Shown one piece after another: positions 12,184 through 23,468 of a stretch of DNA of 64,000 bases. This DNA is from Spironucleus salmonicida (lineage: Eukaryota > Fornicata > Diplomonadida > Hexamitidae), in assembly GCA_000497125.2 (NCBI GenBank), contig CM035318.1, positions 1,174,001 to 1,238,000 on the forward strand, read 5' to 3'. The notes under the pieces were generated by a model. That model saw only the letters and a list, made by a program, of their open reading frames with translations, was not told where the DNA came from and ran no database searches. Each line of letters starts with the position of its first letter. Positions within the stretch are counted from its first letter, which is position 1. Made by a program: the position numbers and the translations under genes.

Positions 12184-12795
12184 TCACTTAACAATAGTAA
12201 ATGGTGATTCCATATGAGTTTATCCAAGTCGATATACTGTTTCTTTACAACCACATACCTACTCGTAACCTCCACAACAGGACCATATAACTTCATCTCC
12301 AATTTCTGTTAAACGTCCTGGGTGCTCTCTGGTAACTTAACAAGTATTCCTTAATTAAACTGTTTTAGTTAGATAAGATCCTTAACTCATAACAACTGGC
12401 AAAAATTATTCATATTGTTCTTCCTTTTTAACTTTATATTCTGCCCCAGTTGCAGTAGGCCCATAGTATACTTTTGGCTACTTTTTATGTTGTTATATTT
12501 TAATATATTCATTTTCTGCCTATTAAGCTAGTTTTTTCTTATCTCTGTAAGCTGTGGTATCCATAAAATCAGCTAATGAACTTTAAGTCACCTTTGGTAT
12601 GAAATCTTTTCGCTATGGAGATGGTGCTCTATAATCAAAATCTTTAAATTCTGGAAGTGGAGAGCCTCTTTACATCATTGCAGTTCTTTTTGTAGAGTTC
12701 AAAACTTTAACACCAGATTCTTTATATCTAAGCGCTGTTGAGGTGGAGATCATAAACTAAGGTCGTGATTTAGTTTATCTTTGTATTTCATTCAT
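12184..12795 (-). CDS. Small protein with C-terminal Cys/His zinc-like motif
   Basis: 203 residues. The N-terminal 140 are basic, Gln- and Pro-containing and probably disordered. The C-terminal end (about residues 145-195) has Cys and His spaced as C-x5-HPG, then WSCC, CGC and a final His. This recalls the CHORD zinc-binding arrangement (CxxHPG...WxCC...GC...H) though it is shorter and imperfect. It may bind zinc. Function is not assignable. Its stop is 10 bases from the stop of the convergent thioredoxin-fold gene. A second Met lies one codon in. Confidence 0.7.
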
Positions 12796-12901
12796 TTTGG
12801 CGGATTAAAATTAATTCTATATTATACACTATTAAAATTTATAAAAAATATTAGAACTAATTAATTAATAATATAATTAGGTTAATCTTTCACCTCTAAA
12901 T

Positions 12902-13990
12902 ATGACAGTGTCAAAATAAGTATATTACTTTTTTGGGACGTGTGGTATCGTCATTACCTAATCTGTAATACTTTCACTAATTTTTAAGAAGAAGATTAAT
13001 AAATAACTACATAGTCCTACATAATCATCGTATTTATTTTATTTTATGTTTACGATTTTTTTAACACTAATGTTAGGTATATTATCTTTATTGACTATGT
13101 AAATTGATTATAAATGTGGGTCATTATGTGCTAAGGTTATTCGTATGGGTTTATCATTTAATAGAAAAAAAGTTATTCTAAATCTTAACATCGAACATAC
13201 ATTTTATCAGAATAAGTTTTATGTTTACTTAGAATTTTGTACTAGTATTATCTCAATTTATTATCTCATTAAAATTTTTACTTAAAAACAAATAAATAAA
13301 TAAAATAAAGAATAATATTTTAGCTAGTATTTTAATATCAATGATAAAACAGAAAACTTACTAAAAGCTATAGCAAATACAGAAATACCATTCATATCAG
13401 TATCTAATACTGAATATGTTTTTGGTCTTGATCATCTTTGCCCATGGACAGGTAGAAATATATCTCATGAGAATATGCTACAATTTATATATTTTTTAAT
13501 TCTGGCTACTATTGGCACGGTTAGTAGACTTATTCGTTCGGTTATAATAATTATTTAAGAATACAAGTTTTTAAGACTAAATTTTCCAGACTTAAATAAA
13601 TTTCTTTTAATACCAGCATTGTATGCATCATTAGATGGAAATTAGATTTTTATATACTTTATTGGTATTTTATCAATAGTATTTCTTATTGTTGCTGGAG
13701 GATAATGTATTTATTAGGTCTTCTTTAATTCTCGACATGTTATTAATTCAAGTCTACGATAAAAAATATTTGATGTTTAAAAACGAATAAAAAATAACAC
13801 ACTTGTTGTAGTTTGTTAAAATGATACTTATATACTTATGCCATACCCAATAATGAAAACTTAAGAAGAGTTATAGCTTTGGAAAGATAGTTTAGGGTAG
13901 ATTATCTCTACAGATGATATTAAATCGGCAATTGTTAAATGCACAATAGGATAAAAAATTAAATACTTAAAATCATTTTATTCTAAGTGA
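12902..13990 (+). CDS. DHHC-type palmitoyltransferase with variant DHLC motif
   Basis: 362 residues with four hydrophobic segments, two before the motif (about 8-28 and 48-68) and two after (about 190-215 and 255-275). This is the layout of DHHC S-acyltransferases. At residues 177-180 the motif reads DHLC followed by PWTGRNISHEN, matching the DHHCPWxxNCIGxxN core except that the second His is Leu and the Cys after it is missing. The catalytic Cys is kept. The usual upstream cysteine-rich zinc region is poorly conserved. The enzyme would attach palmitate to membrane proteins, if still active. Confidence 0.8.
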
Positions 13991-14039
13991 TAATAATATT
14001 ATTATACAATATATTTATATTATTAATATTGCAATATTT

Positions 14040-14441
14040 ATGTCAAATTTAACCTCAACCTAGCTCATTACTAGTCTTCATGGCAGTTTATCAGAAAGAG
14101 TGTTAAATTAATCTTAATAAAATAATAAGTAGGCTATAAATCTTATAGAGTCATTAACTATCAATATCAATACTATTCCAAAAAGAAGACGAATTGATAA
14201 GTCCTAATTATAATCCTTATAATCATCCCTTCGTGTCAAGGATACTTAATAAGAACAAGATATATATGATGAAATATTATCATTAGAGGCGGAGCAATAA
14301 AAATTAGCATCATTTTAAGATTCTTTACTTATATAAGAAACTTAAAAGCAAGATATGCACTAAGATAATATTTAATAAGGATTTGAATTTTCCTGTATTT
14401 TACTCTAGGAGCTTTTCTCAGCTAATGTTATTATTGAGTGA
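14040..14441 (+). CDS. Small Gln-rich protein, unknown
   Basis: 133 residues with many TAA/TAG codons (over 20 glutamines), a short basic cluster (PKRRRIDK, about residue 55) that could be a nuclear localisation signal, and helical segments after it. There is no family match. It starts 50 bases after the acyltransferase stop and ends 11 bases from the stop of the convergent TRAPPC1-like gene. The long TGA-free frame and tight packing suggest it is real. Confidence 0.6.
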
Positions 14442-14451
14442 AATATTTGTC

Positions 14452-14859
14452 TCACTTTAACTAATTTGCCCAATTAGTCAGCTGAATAATAAAGAGTTCA
14501 GTAAATATTGGATTGGTCTGTGTATATCCAGGCTAAGCTACCACATAAGTTGTGTAGATTTATTAATAAAATTGTCTGATATTTGAATAAAATGGAGTTT
14601 ACACGGTTGACGTTAAGAGAATAAAAATAAATCCCGTTTATGATTCAAATATATGCGCAGAATACGAATCAGTGGAATAAAAATTAAATTGTGGTTCTGG
14701 AGATTTATCAAAAGCTAAAACAATGTTTTTTGTCGCATAAATTGCGCCAAAAAGGTTTTAAGATAGGTCACCAGCTGTAAATTTATGGTTAAATACAAGT
14801 TTCCCATTCTTTCTGTAAATAACAAATTAAAGCAATTAAAATGTACTTTTGTTATTCAT
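14452..14859 (-). CDS. TRAPPC1 / Bet5-like TRAPP complex subunit
   Basis: 135 residues. The pattern of a sybindin-type longin subunit is clear. An opening strand FVIYRKNGKLVFNHKF is followed by NLFGAIYATKNIV and the paired strands FNFYSTDSYSAHIFES and TGFIFILLTS, then the helix IRQFYQQIYTTYVV and a terminal helix FTELFIIQLTNWANQL. These match TRAPPC1/Bet5 in order and length. The protein would form part of the core TRAPP vesicle-tethering and Rab1 exchange complex at the Golgi. TRAPPC4 is a less likely alternative because it is longer. A TRAPPC2-like gene is at 2564. Confidence 0.85.
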
Positions 14860-14904
14860 TTTATATGTTATTATTTTATACATTAATTTATGATATACAG
14901 TTAA

Positions 14905-16743
14905 ATGAAATATAGTAAACTAATTTCTAATATTTGGGATGTTGTAATAGGTTCAGTCTAATAGTTTAAATTAACGGATTCTACACAATATATTTAAGGA
15001 AATTTAATTGATGTTAGCTTGGTCTGTAATTTTAAGCATGTATCAATTAATATTAAATTAAATGAGAGTAATAGGCAAATATTCCATTCAATAGGCTATG
15101 GATTTTAAGGCTATGATGATGATTAGTAAAGAATATATGTTCGAAACTACCGCTCTTTCATATTTGATTAATTTTAATTATTGATTACTTAAATAAATTA
15201 AGAAAAATAGTCGGGAATTAAATCATAAAATTTAATATTAGGTTAGTTACTATATTTCATTAATTAAGAATATGATATGCTTCATGAATATAATCTTAAT
15301 AAAAACTAAGAAATATAACCTTTAAATAAGTAGTAGTAATTATTTAATGTTTGGAGGCTACGATCTAACAAAAAGGTTATTGAAAATGATTCATCTATTA
15401 ACAAAATATAAAATATAGACTAAGATTTTACTTTGTAGAATAAACTCGATTTGATTTAATAATTTTAAAGTATTTTATAATAGTCGATATTTGAACAACA
15501 GAGTACAAATTCCTAACTTGAAGAAGCATATTAAAAATTTAATAACCTTTTACAATCTAAAAATCATCATAAATCATCATAAAATTTTGTTAACTAATTT
15601 TCTAATAAAGTATTTTTACTAAGAACTGATAAATTCGAATAATGGAAAGCTAGAAAAATTGTTGAGGATATTGACTTTATTGTTAATATATTTGTTATTT
15701 AAAAGTCATAAATTTAATATATGTCTTAGTAATTAGAACAATACCATTAAATAAATAATTCTTTCGTATAAAAATTATATAACTATTGGTTTGAACCTTC
15801 GTATAATGGACATGTATACTTATATTTATAGTTAGAATATATTTAAACACCATCTGTGTAAAATTTAGAAAATTAAAATCATTTATAAAATTGTAATGAA
15901 GATGATTTATGGGAAATTACTTCATAAATTTTTATTGGGTTATTAGAAGTATAGAAACATAATTTAGTCCATAATAACATTGATACGCGCTCTATTCACT
16001 TTAATAGTTAATTATAAGTTAAAATTTGTGATTTAATACCAAATGTTACTTCGACATCATAATATGATATTATTCTTTTATCTCAATTCTTAGAAAATTT
16101 ATGGAAGTATAAATAAAATTAACACATTACTGACCTACTATTCAACCTAGAAGTAACTAAACATTTAGGTCTTGTTATGAATATGAATCCTTTATAACAA
16201 AAATTATAACAATAAGGATAATTCTATACGTTAATTTAAAAGCTATCATCCAAAACTAATTAGTAGAAAATATATTCCACACTTATTGAAGTATTAAAGA
16301 AAAAACCATTAATAACATGTATACAATTAAAATATCATGAAATATAGTAAAAAATATTAATGATTATAACAAATAATTTAGAGTTTTAAGTTCAATAATA
16401 TTAACCAATCTTAGAGATTAATTCACAAAATTCGAATTTTTCTTCATAACAACCTCCAACTATTATTTACAATAACATATAATATTATAATATATTGGAG
16501 TATCCAGTTTTTTACTATTTTTAATAAAATTTAGACATACCTATTACTTTTTTCTCTCATAATTATAAATTTTACTGCTTCATTGATATTAATTTATATT
16601 AAAAAATACAATAAGTCAAAAAATTATCTAAGTTGATTTTCGTTGACTTTTAAATAAATACTTACTCTATTTATTTGTCTGATTCACTTATATTAGAAAT
16701 AATGATCATAAATAACTATGTATAAATAAAAATAATAGTATGA
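14905..16743 (+). CDS. Degenerate protein kinase (probable pseudokinase)
   Basis: 612 residues, very AT- and Gln-rich. A kinase-like domain sits around residues 240-420: a possible VAIK lysine in QWKARKIVEDI and a hinge-like YLYLQLEYIQ. Then comes GLLEVQKHNLVHNNIDTRSI, where the HRD catalytic loop has become HNN, and VKICDLIPN, where DFG has become DLI. The catalytic Asp of HRD is missing and the DFG glycine is lost, so phosphotransfer is unlikely. NEK-type kinases, many of them inactive, are greatly expanded in diplomonads; membership is plausible but not proven. The C-terminal 200 residues match nothing known to me. Confidence 0.7.
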
Positions 16744-16775
16744 TAATTATACAATATTAGTTTTGAATTTTACAA

Positions 16776-19664
16776 TCATTTTGATATTTCAGCTATTTCA
16801 CGGAACCGCTAGTATATTAAGTTATCATAGACAGATATATTACCAACAACATGCAACTATAATCTTCCTCTAGAAAATGCAACCAAAGTTCTATTAAGAT
16901 CTTACGCAAATTTACTTGGAAAAGAATTAGCTAACGATAGTATGATTATATCATTTTCTAAACCTTAGAATTCATCGACTGTGAATGATTTAATTTAAAG
17001 ATGTGAATTAAGAAGTTATATTTGTTTCTTATACAAACTAAGTACTGATATTTATGAAGGTTTATAACTTTATAATAATTTATCATATATTTCCTTAATC
17101 TTTAATACTTCTTCAATATTTGTCTCATTATCATATTTTCCTTTAACTTGATAGCCGAAAACTGAATTTTACAAATTAGGAATTCCATCTTCAAGAGATT
17201 ATTATAGCTTTAATGGTAATTTAACAGCATAAATATCGCGATAAAGGTCACATATTTACGAAGTTGTTCGCATCTAACAGTTTAATAAAATTGAAGGTGC
17301 CTCGTGTTAAACTTATTTATGAAATAAACTTTCTTATAATCCACAATTTGTTGATAATTTTTCATCCTTAATAACTGGTGGGAGTTATAATACATCTCCA
17401 ATTTATATAATTTTAGCTGGAACTAGAGGTACTAATGAAGCAATATTGTATTCAGCTACTCTAGCAGCTTCTTCAATAATCAAAATGGATTATTTTCCCA
17501 AATAAGGAGATTATTATTAAATTCCTGTAATTGTTCCAACAATAATATCAGCTTTTTATAATAAAGCTTATTAAAGAGTATGATGTGACTTAAAGTGACA
17601 TATAATATTGGAAAATAAATGATAATTCTTTTCCATGACAGTTTTTAAGTCTTATAATTTTGGATTTCTTAACTACTAAATAAGATTGCTTCTATAAAGA
17701 TCTTAGTAAAACAACTATATATAACCCTCCATTGTGAATTAATTAATTATTTGACTTTAGCTTTAACTACCTAATCTATATATAAAAGGTTTAATCAGCG
17801 GAAAATTCTCCTTAAGCAATGCTTCTGCCATTTAATCAGTAGCATTATTAGAGTGTGCAGTTAGAATAATCTAGTGATGAGGAGTTTAGGCGTGCAAAAA
17901 TCCAATATGTTCAGTGTGATATGAAATTCTAGGAAATTACTGCTTCATAAAAACAAATTTTTAGTTTATTTTCCAGTCTTTTGGGACATACCAATGTGAG
18001 TTAAATTATAATAAAAACGCTCTGATAATTTATGCAGCAGTAAAAGTTTTACCAGTACCTGGTGCACCAATAATATATAGTAAATCAGAACATAAAATAT
18101 GTATAAGACAGGCCATTTGAGCTGGCTTCATTGGCTATATCATCTTGTTGAGTTATTCATTGAAAATAAAATTAAAATTATTAGCAAATATCCTATATTT
18201 TTCTAGATCTAAAGATGGCGAAAACTAAAATATAGAATTGTATAATACTTTCTATACCTTCTCTAAATTAGTGGCGTCTTTAAGAGTAAAGGATAGAAAT
18301 ATGAGGGTTTTATTTGCTGTACGAAATGTATCATTTCGCTATAATTATAAGACACACAATGAAGGTAAATGTGTCTAAGATTTAACTAGATCAGTTACTG
18401 AATTTTGGTAAATTTCTGCGATAAGAATTTCTTTTAACAGCTATAAAGTTTGAATATGGTTATAGATACTACCGTGCACTTAAAAAATTAGGTAACTTCC
18501 ATCATTTAATGGTGAGGATATTGTAAAACCTTAATTGGTATACACACATTATACTATTCTAAAAAATATAAATATTTAATCTTTCAGTTAATAGAAGGCT
18601 AAATATTAATCTTATTATTATAGAATACTCGTTGAAAAACAGTTTTTAGTCAAGTTTATTTTATGACTCTACTAAATTTTTAAAATATCTATACAGATTG
18701 ATGTGATAAGGTCAATTTAGGAATGCTATACTTATGAGAATATATATGTTTTATATGAATAATGATAAAGAAGGGAATGAGGAATAAAAACTAAATTATT
18801 AAAGTGACGATTAATTAGATTAACATCATCAAACTGAGTAAAAAATTTTTCATCAATTTGATAGGTTGATATTGATGTGGTAAGCTTCCTGTTAAAAATA
18901 AGTAATGATAAGTACATTATTGTTTCCTTCAAAAATAATTATAATTCTGTAGAGCATTTTACGAGACATTTATTGAAGAAACTGAATATATTTTTATCTT
19001 TATAATTCTTATAAAGATAATTTTCAACATCAACTAGGAATTTATTTGCCAATTCTATTGGTGAATTAGATAAAAACACTATAAATAAATTAGCTTATTC
19101 AACTACATCATTAGTATCCTTTAGATTACGAATACCATCTACAAAATCTAAAGTCATGGTTTAAATTACTTTACTATCAATTAGGTCAAATGCAAAAATT
19201 GAATAGTAAGAAGAATATAAAAATATTATCTGTTGAAATTTAGAAAAAAGAATTCTTCTAAAAGAAGTCGAAGGTATGCAAATAATAACTTTCAAAATGA
19301 TTTCTATTAGAAGAATTCGCTTATTATCTTTGAAGATATTAATTATTAAGAATTCATCAACTAGTAGCTATTTTTATTCTAATTATTGTAAATAATAACT
19401 TAATAATAAAAGAATCGAAACATAGATTTCAGTGTATTATTTTTTAATGTAATATTCATACAGTATTATTTAAATATGATTAATATTAAGTAAATTTGAA
19501 AGTTGCTTCAAAGTAGTAGTGGTATACTTTTAGCAATATAAGTCAGTAGCAATAAAATCTTCTAAAGTATCTATATTTTTTAATTTTTATACTACTTTTA
19601 ACTATCTGGATTAAGAATCTTTGAGTACTACAAGATATATTGCTATATAATCATTGAAGTCCAT
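16776..19664 (-). CDS. UPF1-like superfamily 1 (DNA2/NAM7) helicase
   Basis: 962 residues on the minus strand, one unbroken frame. The C-terminal half holds the SF1 motifs in order: Walker A GAPGTGKT (about residues 533-540), Walker B region ILIIEEAARVAE (about 725-736), GDVLQLPP (about 755) and the late motif DEFQGLENDIIILSLANS (about 897) with VAFSRGRLQLHVVGN near the end. This set is diagnostic of DNA2/NAM7 helicases such as UPF1, SETX or IGHMBP2. The N-terminal 500 residues show no UPF1-type CH zinc domain, so senataxin- or Nam7-like RNA/DNA helicases are alternatives. DEAA is here EEAA. It is 45 bases from the profilin-like gene on the same strand. Confidence 0.93.
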
Positions 19665-19709
19665 TTCAAGATATATAATAAATAAATATAAGTATATAAT
19701 AAGTTATTA

Positions 19710-20117
19710 TCAGTAACCAGTTCCTTTAAGAGCTTCAACAATTTTGAATGCAGCTTCATTTGCAACACCCTTAGGCTATTCAGGGCCGTAACATACTGCG
19801 ATTGTAGATTAGTTAGGTGTTTTGTAAACAAATGCGCCAGCAGGGATCCAAGGAGTGTCCTTATCCGATTTTCCAGCTAAGATAATGATCTATTAACCTT
19901 CATCATCTTTTTCGTCCATATTAATGAAGCGCATGCGCTAATCATTAAAATTAACACCATTAGTTTTCAAATATTCAGTCCCCTATTCAGTGAATAAAGA
20001 AGGAACAATACCATCAGGCTAAATATTCATGACATTACATACCATCTATGATTCATAAGGATAGATAAAACGGCCAGATACCAATTGGTTTTAGTTATTA
20101 TAGATAACAACAGCCAT
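19710..20117 (-). CDS. Profilin-like actin-binding protein
   Basis: 135 residues, the usual profilin length. The middle has FTEQGTEYLKTNGVNFNDQ and MRFINMDEKD, then a charged loop and two paired strands QIIILAG and GAFVYKTPNQSTIAVCYG. The C-terminal helix AAFKIVEALKGTGY fits the conserved profilin ending (VVExLxxYLxxxGF/Y). The N-terminal helix with the conserved Trp is not obvious, so this would be a very divergent member. Profilins bind actin monomers and proline-rich peptides. Codon use is moderately GC-rich, consistent with good expression. Confidence 0.7.
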
Positions 20118-20234
20118 TATTTATGTCTACAAAGAGTTAAGATAACCGTCAACCCACGCGTCCATTTAAATGAAAAGGGAATCAAATCTGAAATTTATAT
20201 TTCCTATAAATTTATATATTTATAATTGTAAATA

Positions 20235-20633
20235 ATGCCAGTAAAAATCCTTATTTGGTCTGAGTACGAAAACAATCTTCTTTTATAGTCTTAATCTGGA
20301 AACGTTAATAACTGGAGCTATGCATCAAGTATCCTTAAAAGAAATAACTTTAATAGATCTCCTCACGATTGTGAATAACATTGGAAGCGAGTATTAAACC
20401 CAGATATTTAGAAAGGACGCTTCAAAGAAGAGGAAGATAATAAACTACGGGACCTAATATTAATTTATGGTTATAAAGATATCCCTCTTCTAAGTGAGAA
20501 AATGCAAACCAGAAGCTATCTGTAGATACGAAACCGTATCAAATCCCTTAAATTAGATCAGTAGATTGTCCATAGAGGTAGTACATTGACGGTGGAGTAG
20601 GAATAAATATTGATAGCATACTTCAGTGGGTGA
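20235..20633 (+). CDS. Myb/SANT DNA-binding protein (first of tandem pair)
   Basis: 132 residues with two Myb-type repeats. The first has WSYASSILKRNNFNRSPHDCEQHWKRVLNP (about residues 27-56) and the second starts KGRFKEEEDNKLRDLILIYG with TRSYLQIRNRIKSL. Conserved Trp, the EED acidic patch and the recognition helix ending in RNR are all visible. It is therefore likely a nuclear DNA-binding transcription factor of R2R3 type. The same repeat order and linker (LNP/LMP, KGRW/F) occur in the neighbour at 20941, suggesting tandem duplication. Confidence 0.85.
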
Positions 20634-20940
20634 GTTAGATTTTTGCCATTAGTTTAAAAAAATTATCTTTAATTTTATTATTTAGTCTTATGATATGAAT
20701 AATTTCAGAAAATATCGTAGTAGGCCCATGTATATATTCTAATATTATCATTTTAACTTTACTAATCAAATGTGTATCTATCAAATAACTACTTAACTCC
20801 AGAAATTAAACTCAAAGCTCTCAAAATAATATATAATTTATATACATATAAATTGAATACTTATAGAACATAATATTCGCAACTTTTAATATATAATATT
20901 GATATCTTCACTTTACTAAATTATCTCAATAATAACAAAT
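20634..20940. other. AT-rich spacer between the two Myb genes
   Basis: 307 bases without a convincing ORF. The only open minus-strand frame, from about 20752, runs some 37 codons into the end of the first Myb gene. The last 100 bases are almost entirely A/T with repeated TATAAT-like runs, probably the promoter of the second Myb gene. Nothing else was seen. Confidence 0.5.
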
Positions 20941-21414
20941 ATGGACCTGCAAAACCAGTTTGCTGATCTCCTTCAGCACAAACCACCGCCATGCGACCTA
21001 AATCAGTTCTATGGGATAGATTATAACCTTTAAATAGCAATTTCGCTAGCAGATCATATAAATATTCCGTTTGGCGTTTACAAGTAAAAACTACGCTCAG
21101 CGAAGCTATACTGGACAAAGGAGCAGGATAGCGCACTTTAAATTGCACTGCAGGATCATCCAGAAAATTGGAAATTTGCAGCGCAGGAAGTTAGCAAACT
21201 TGGCGAAAAAAATTCTCAGTAATGTCAGCAAAGATGGCGCCGAGTCCTAATGCCAAAATTAGTCAAAGGCCGATGGAGTACGGAAGAAGATTCTGAGCTT
21301 CTAACACTCTTAAATATTCACGGCACAAATTACCTCAAAATTGACAGTCTGATGCCCACCAGATCTTACGTCCAAATCCGAAATCGAATTTAAAAATTAA
21401 AAGGAAAGAAATGA
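20941..21414 (+). CDS. Myb/SANT DNA-binding protein (second of tandem pair)
   Basis: 157 residues with two Myb repeats: YWTKEQDSALQIALQDHPEN, with NSQQCQQRWRRVLMP, then KGRWSTEEDSELLTLLNIHG with TRSYVQIRNRIQKLKGKK. Tryptophans and acidic residues at canonical positions and the basic recognition helices are present. A 55-residue N-terminal extension is absent from the first copy. It is GC-richer than its neighbour at 20235, with which it shares repeat layout and the TRSY-x-QIRNRI ending. Likely a transcription factor. Confidence 0.9.
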
Positions 21415-21460
21415 AATTACAATTATTATATGAATTAATTCACATCATCAAATTTTAAAT

Positions 21461-22435
21461 ATGAAACCGAATAGCTACGTCGGCCACCAGATGAAGAAGT
21501 ACTACAACTCTCTAGCCAAGAAAACAGACACCTACTACTACGCAAAAGCTTTTACAACAGCTTAAAACGACCCACCGACTTTGGTGCAGTTGCAGGCGTA
21601 GGAAGAACAGTTTCTGCTCCAGTCGATCCAAGACGCACACGGGTTCACATCAGGCGAAGCACGTAACGCACACATGAACATCGAGCAGTTCCTGGAGAAA
21701 ACGTCGCCGTCGCTGGTTAAGCAGAGGCCTCTGGACATGCTCAAAAACATGAAATCGATGGCTAAAACACAGACCGAAATCGTCTGCGACGCTCAAAAAG
21801 AAGCGGAAAATGAACAGCAGAAGGAACTCGAATTGCAGCAGTTGGAACACATCGCGGAGGTCAAAAAGACATCCGTAGCCTTCGGTGCGCAGCTTTCCGA
21901 AAAGGAGCGGAAAGGTCTAGTATAACAAACGCAGTTTCTGAACGTGTAGGACGAGCGACTACAACACCAGAGCCTCTCTGAGTACATTGATGGGCAGTAC
22001 ATTGTGGCTTCCTTCATCGATTTGAAGGCCTCGTCGCTCTATTTGCATTATTAAGAGGTAATGTTCACTGTCGATTTCGTCAACAAATTCATCATTTCGT
22101 AGGAGTTCTACGAGTTCGTGCAGGTGAACACCACTAAGTGCGAGTACAAGCATGCCATCGACGTGTTGGTCAAAAATTGGAGCCAGAATTTAATGAAAAA
22201 TTTGGTAACGCTGATCGAGGTAAAAGTGCAGGAAATGAGGCTTCCGGTAATCCAGAAACGGCCCCGTTCGTACCTGCAGATGCTTATCGGGTCCAATTCC
22301 GCGTTCGTTCAGTTCGCGGTATCGTACATTGTCGCCAAGCTGTCCTAGTACACTATTATGCCAGACCCGTATTCACGTTTCCCGATCTTGCAACCTCCTG
22401 GGAAGCACGAAAATCTCTTAGTGAGCATATTTTGA
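21461..22435 (+). CDS. Unknown protein, 324 residues
   Basis: GC-rich ORF of 324 codons with seven TAA/TAG codons. Residues 70-180 are a charged coiled coil (EAENEQQKELELQQLEHIAE). The C-terminal 140 residues look like a compact helical domain with FTVDFVNKFIISQEFYEFVQ and SAFVQFAVSYIVAKLSQYTI. There is no family match. It ends three bases from the stop of the convergent gene, so the two transcripts must overlap at their 3' ends. Confidence 0.75.
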
Positions 22436-22438
22436 TTT

Positions 22439-22753
22439 TCACTCGGCTGCGTAGCATACTCCTGAGATCACCTCAGCAACCCAGAGAGCGTCGCCGTATC
22501 TATCGTACAAATCTTCTACCGAGCCATAGCAGGTTATTTCGTCTCCCGTTTGAGAGTAAAAAATTGTGTCATTTTCCTTCAATTTTAGTAAATTTGACGT
22601 AGCTTTACGGAATACCGCCATAGTTGTATCACGAGGTATAGTCAAGTAAACATACTGGTGTGTAGGATCTACACGTAGTGTAACGCGGAACTTTATCAGG
22701 TCTAGTTCTGATGCGTAACGATCCAGGTTCTCCTTGCTGGTGGGAATTTGCAT
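22439..22753 (-). CDS. Small beta-grasp-like protein
   Basis: 104 residues ending in a true TGA. The order of strands and helix looks like a ubiquitin/doublecortin-type beta-grasp: LIKFRVTLRVD, YVYLTIPRDTTMAVFRKATSNLLK, NDTIFYSQTGDEIT, then a helix VEDLYDRYGDALWVAEV. Diplomonads use DCX proteins on microtubules, so a tubulin-binding or scaffold role is conceivable. The family is a guess from shape only. Moderately GC-rich, like its convergent partner. Confidence 0.6.
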   Translation of the reverse strand: MQIPTSKENLDRYASELDLIKFRVTLRVDPTHQYVYLTIPRDTTMAVFRKATSNLLKLKENDTIFYSQTGDEITCYGSVEDLYDRYGDALWVAEVISGVCYAAE

Positions 22754-22836
22754 TAAATGATAAATGCATATGTATATATTAATATAAGATAATATTTAAA
22801 TATTTAAAGACAAACGATTCACGTACTTAGTAAAAA

Positions 22837-23202
22837 TCATTAAAATATTGTGTTAACTACTTGTGGGTTGTACATTTTCGATACATCAATGATATACTTT
22901 TCAAATAATAGATCGTGTTAAGCTAAAAATAAAAACGATACCTCCAGGTCATCAACTGATAAAATAGCTATGTTATGTGACAAACAATGGTATATTAGCT
23001 ATTCTTATGTATTTGAGAATATATTTTAATTTTTAACAATGAGTAATCCCTTATTGCTAGTAAAAACTTAAGATACATCTGCTGTTGTTTATTAATGTTA
23101 CATAAGTTCTTAAAGCTCTAAGGGAATATGTACTGCAATATTTATTTCTGGAAGATTAAGAAGAAAAGAATAAAGGGCTGTTTTCTATATTTTTGTTTTC
23201 AT
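22837..23202 (-). CDS. Unknown small protein, 121 residues
   Basis: Minus-strand frame from ATG 23202 to TGA at 22837. The sequence has natural alternation of hydrophobic segments (LLNLPEINIAVHIPLE, SHNIAILSVDDLEVSFLFLA) and is not simply an AT-rich translation. I see no motif or signal peptide. It sits between the beta-grasp gene on the same strand and a 266-base AT-rich divergent promoter region before IFT121. Confidence 0.55.
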
Positions 23203-23468
23203 TTTTTAATGTATGTATAGTTTTTATATATTATATAGTCTTTTATTTTGTTCATTCGTAATTATTTTAGTTGAACACAATAAACTTTGCCGAAAAAACT
23301 AAGGGCCCCCAAAGTGCAAAACTATAATTAAATAAATCTATAAATTTTCATATAATTATATTTCAATTTATAAGTTTTAGTATCTAAATACATGAGATTT
23401 CCTTATGTTTAATAAATAATTACATAATCTCTTTATTAAGCAAATATACAAATAATATACTATTTATT

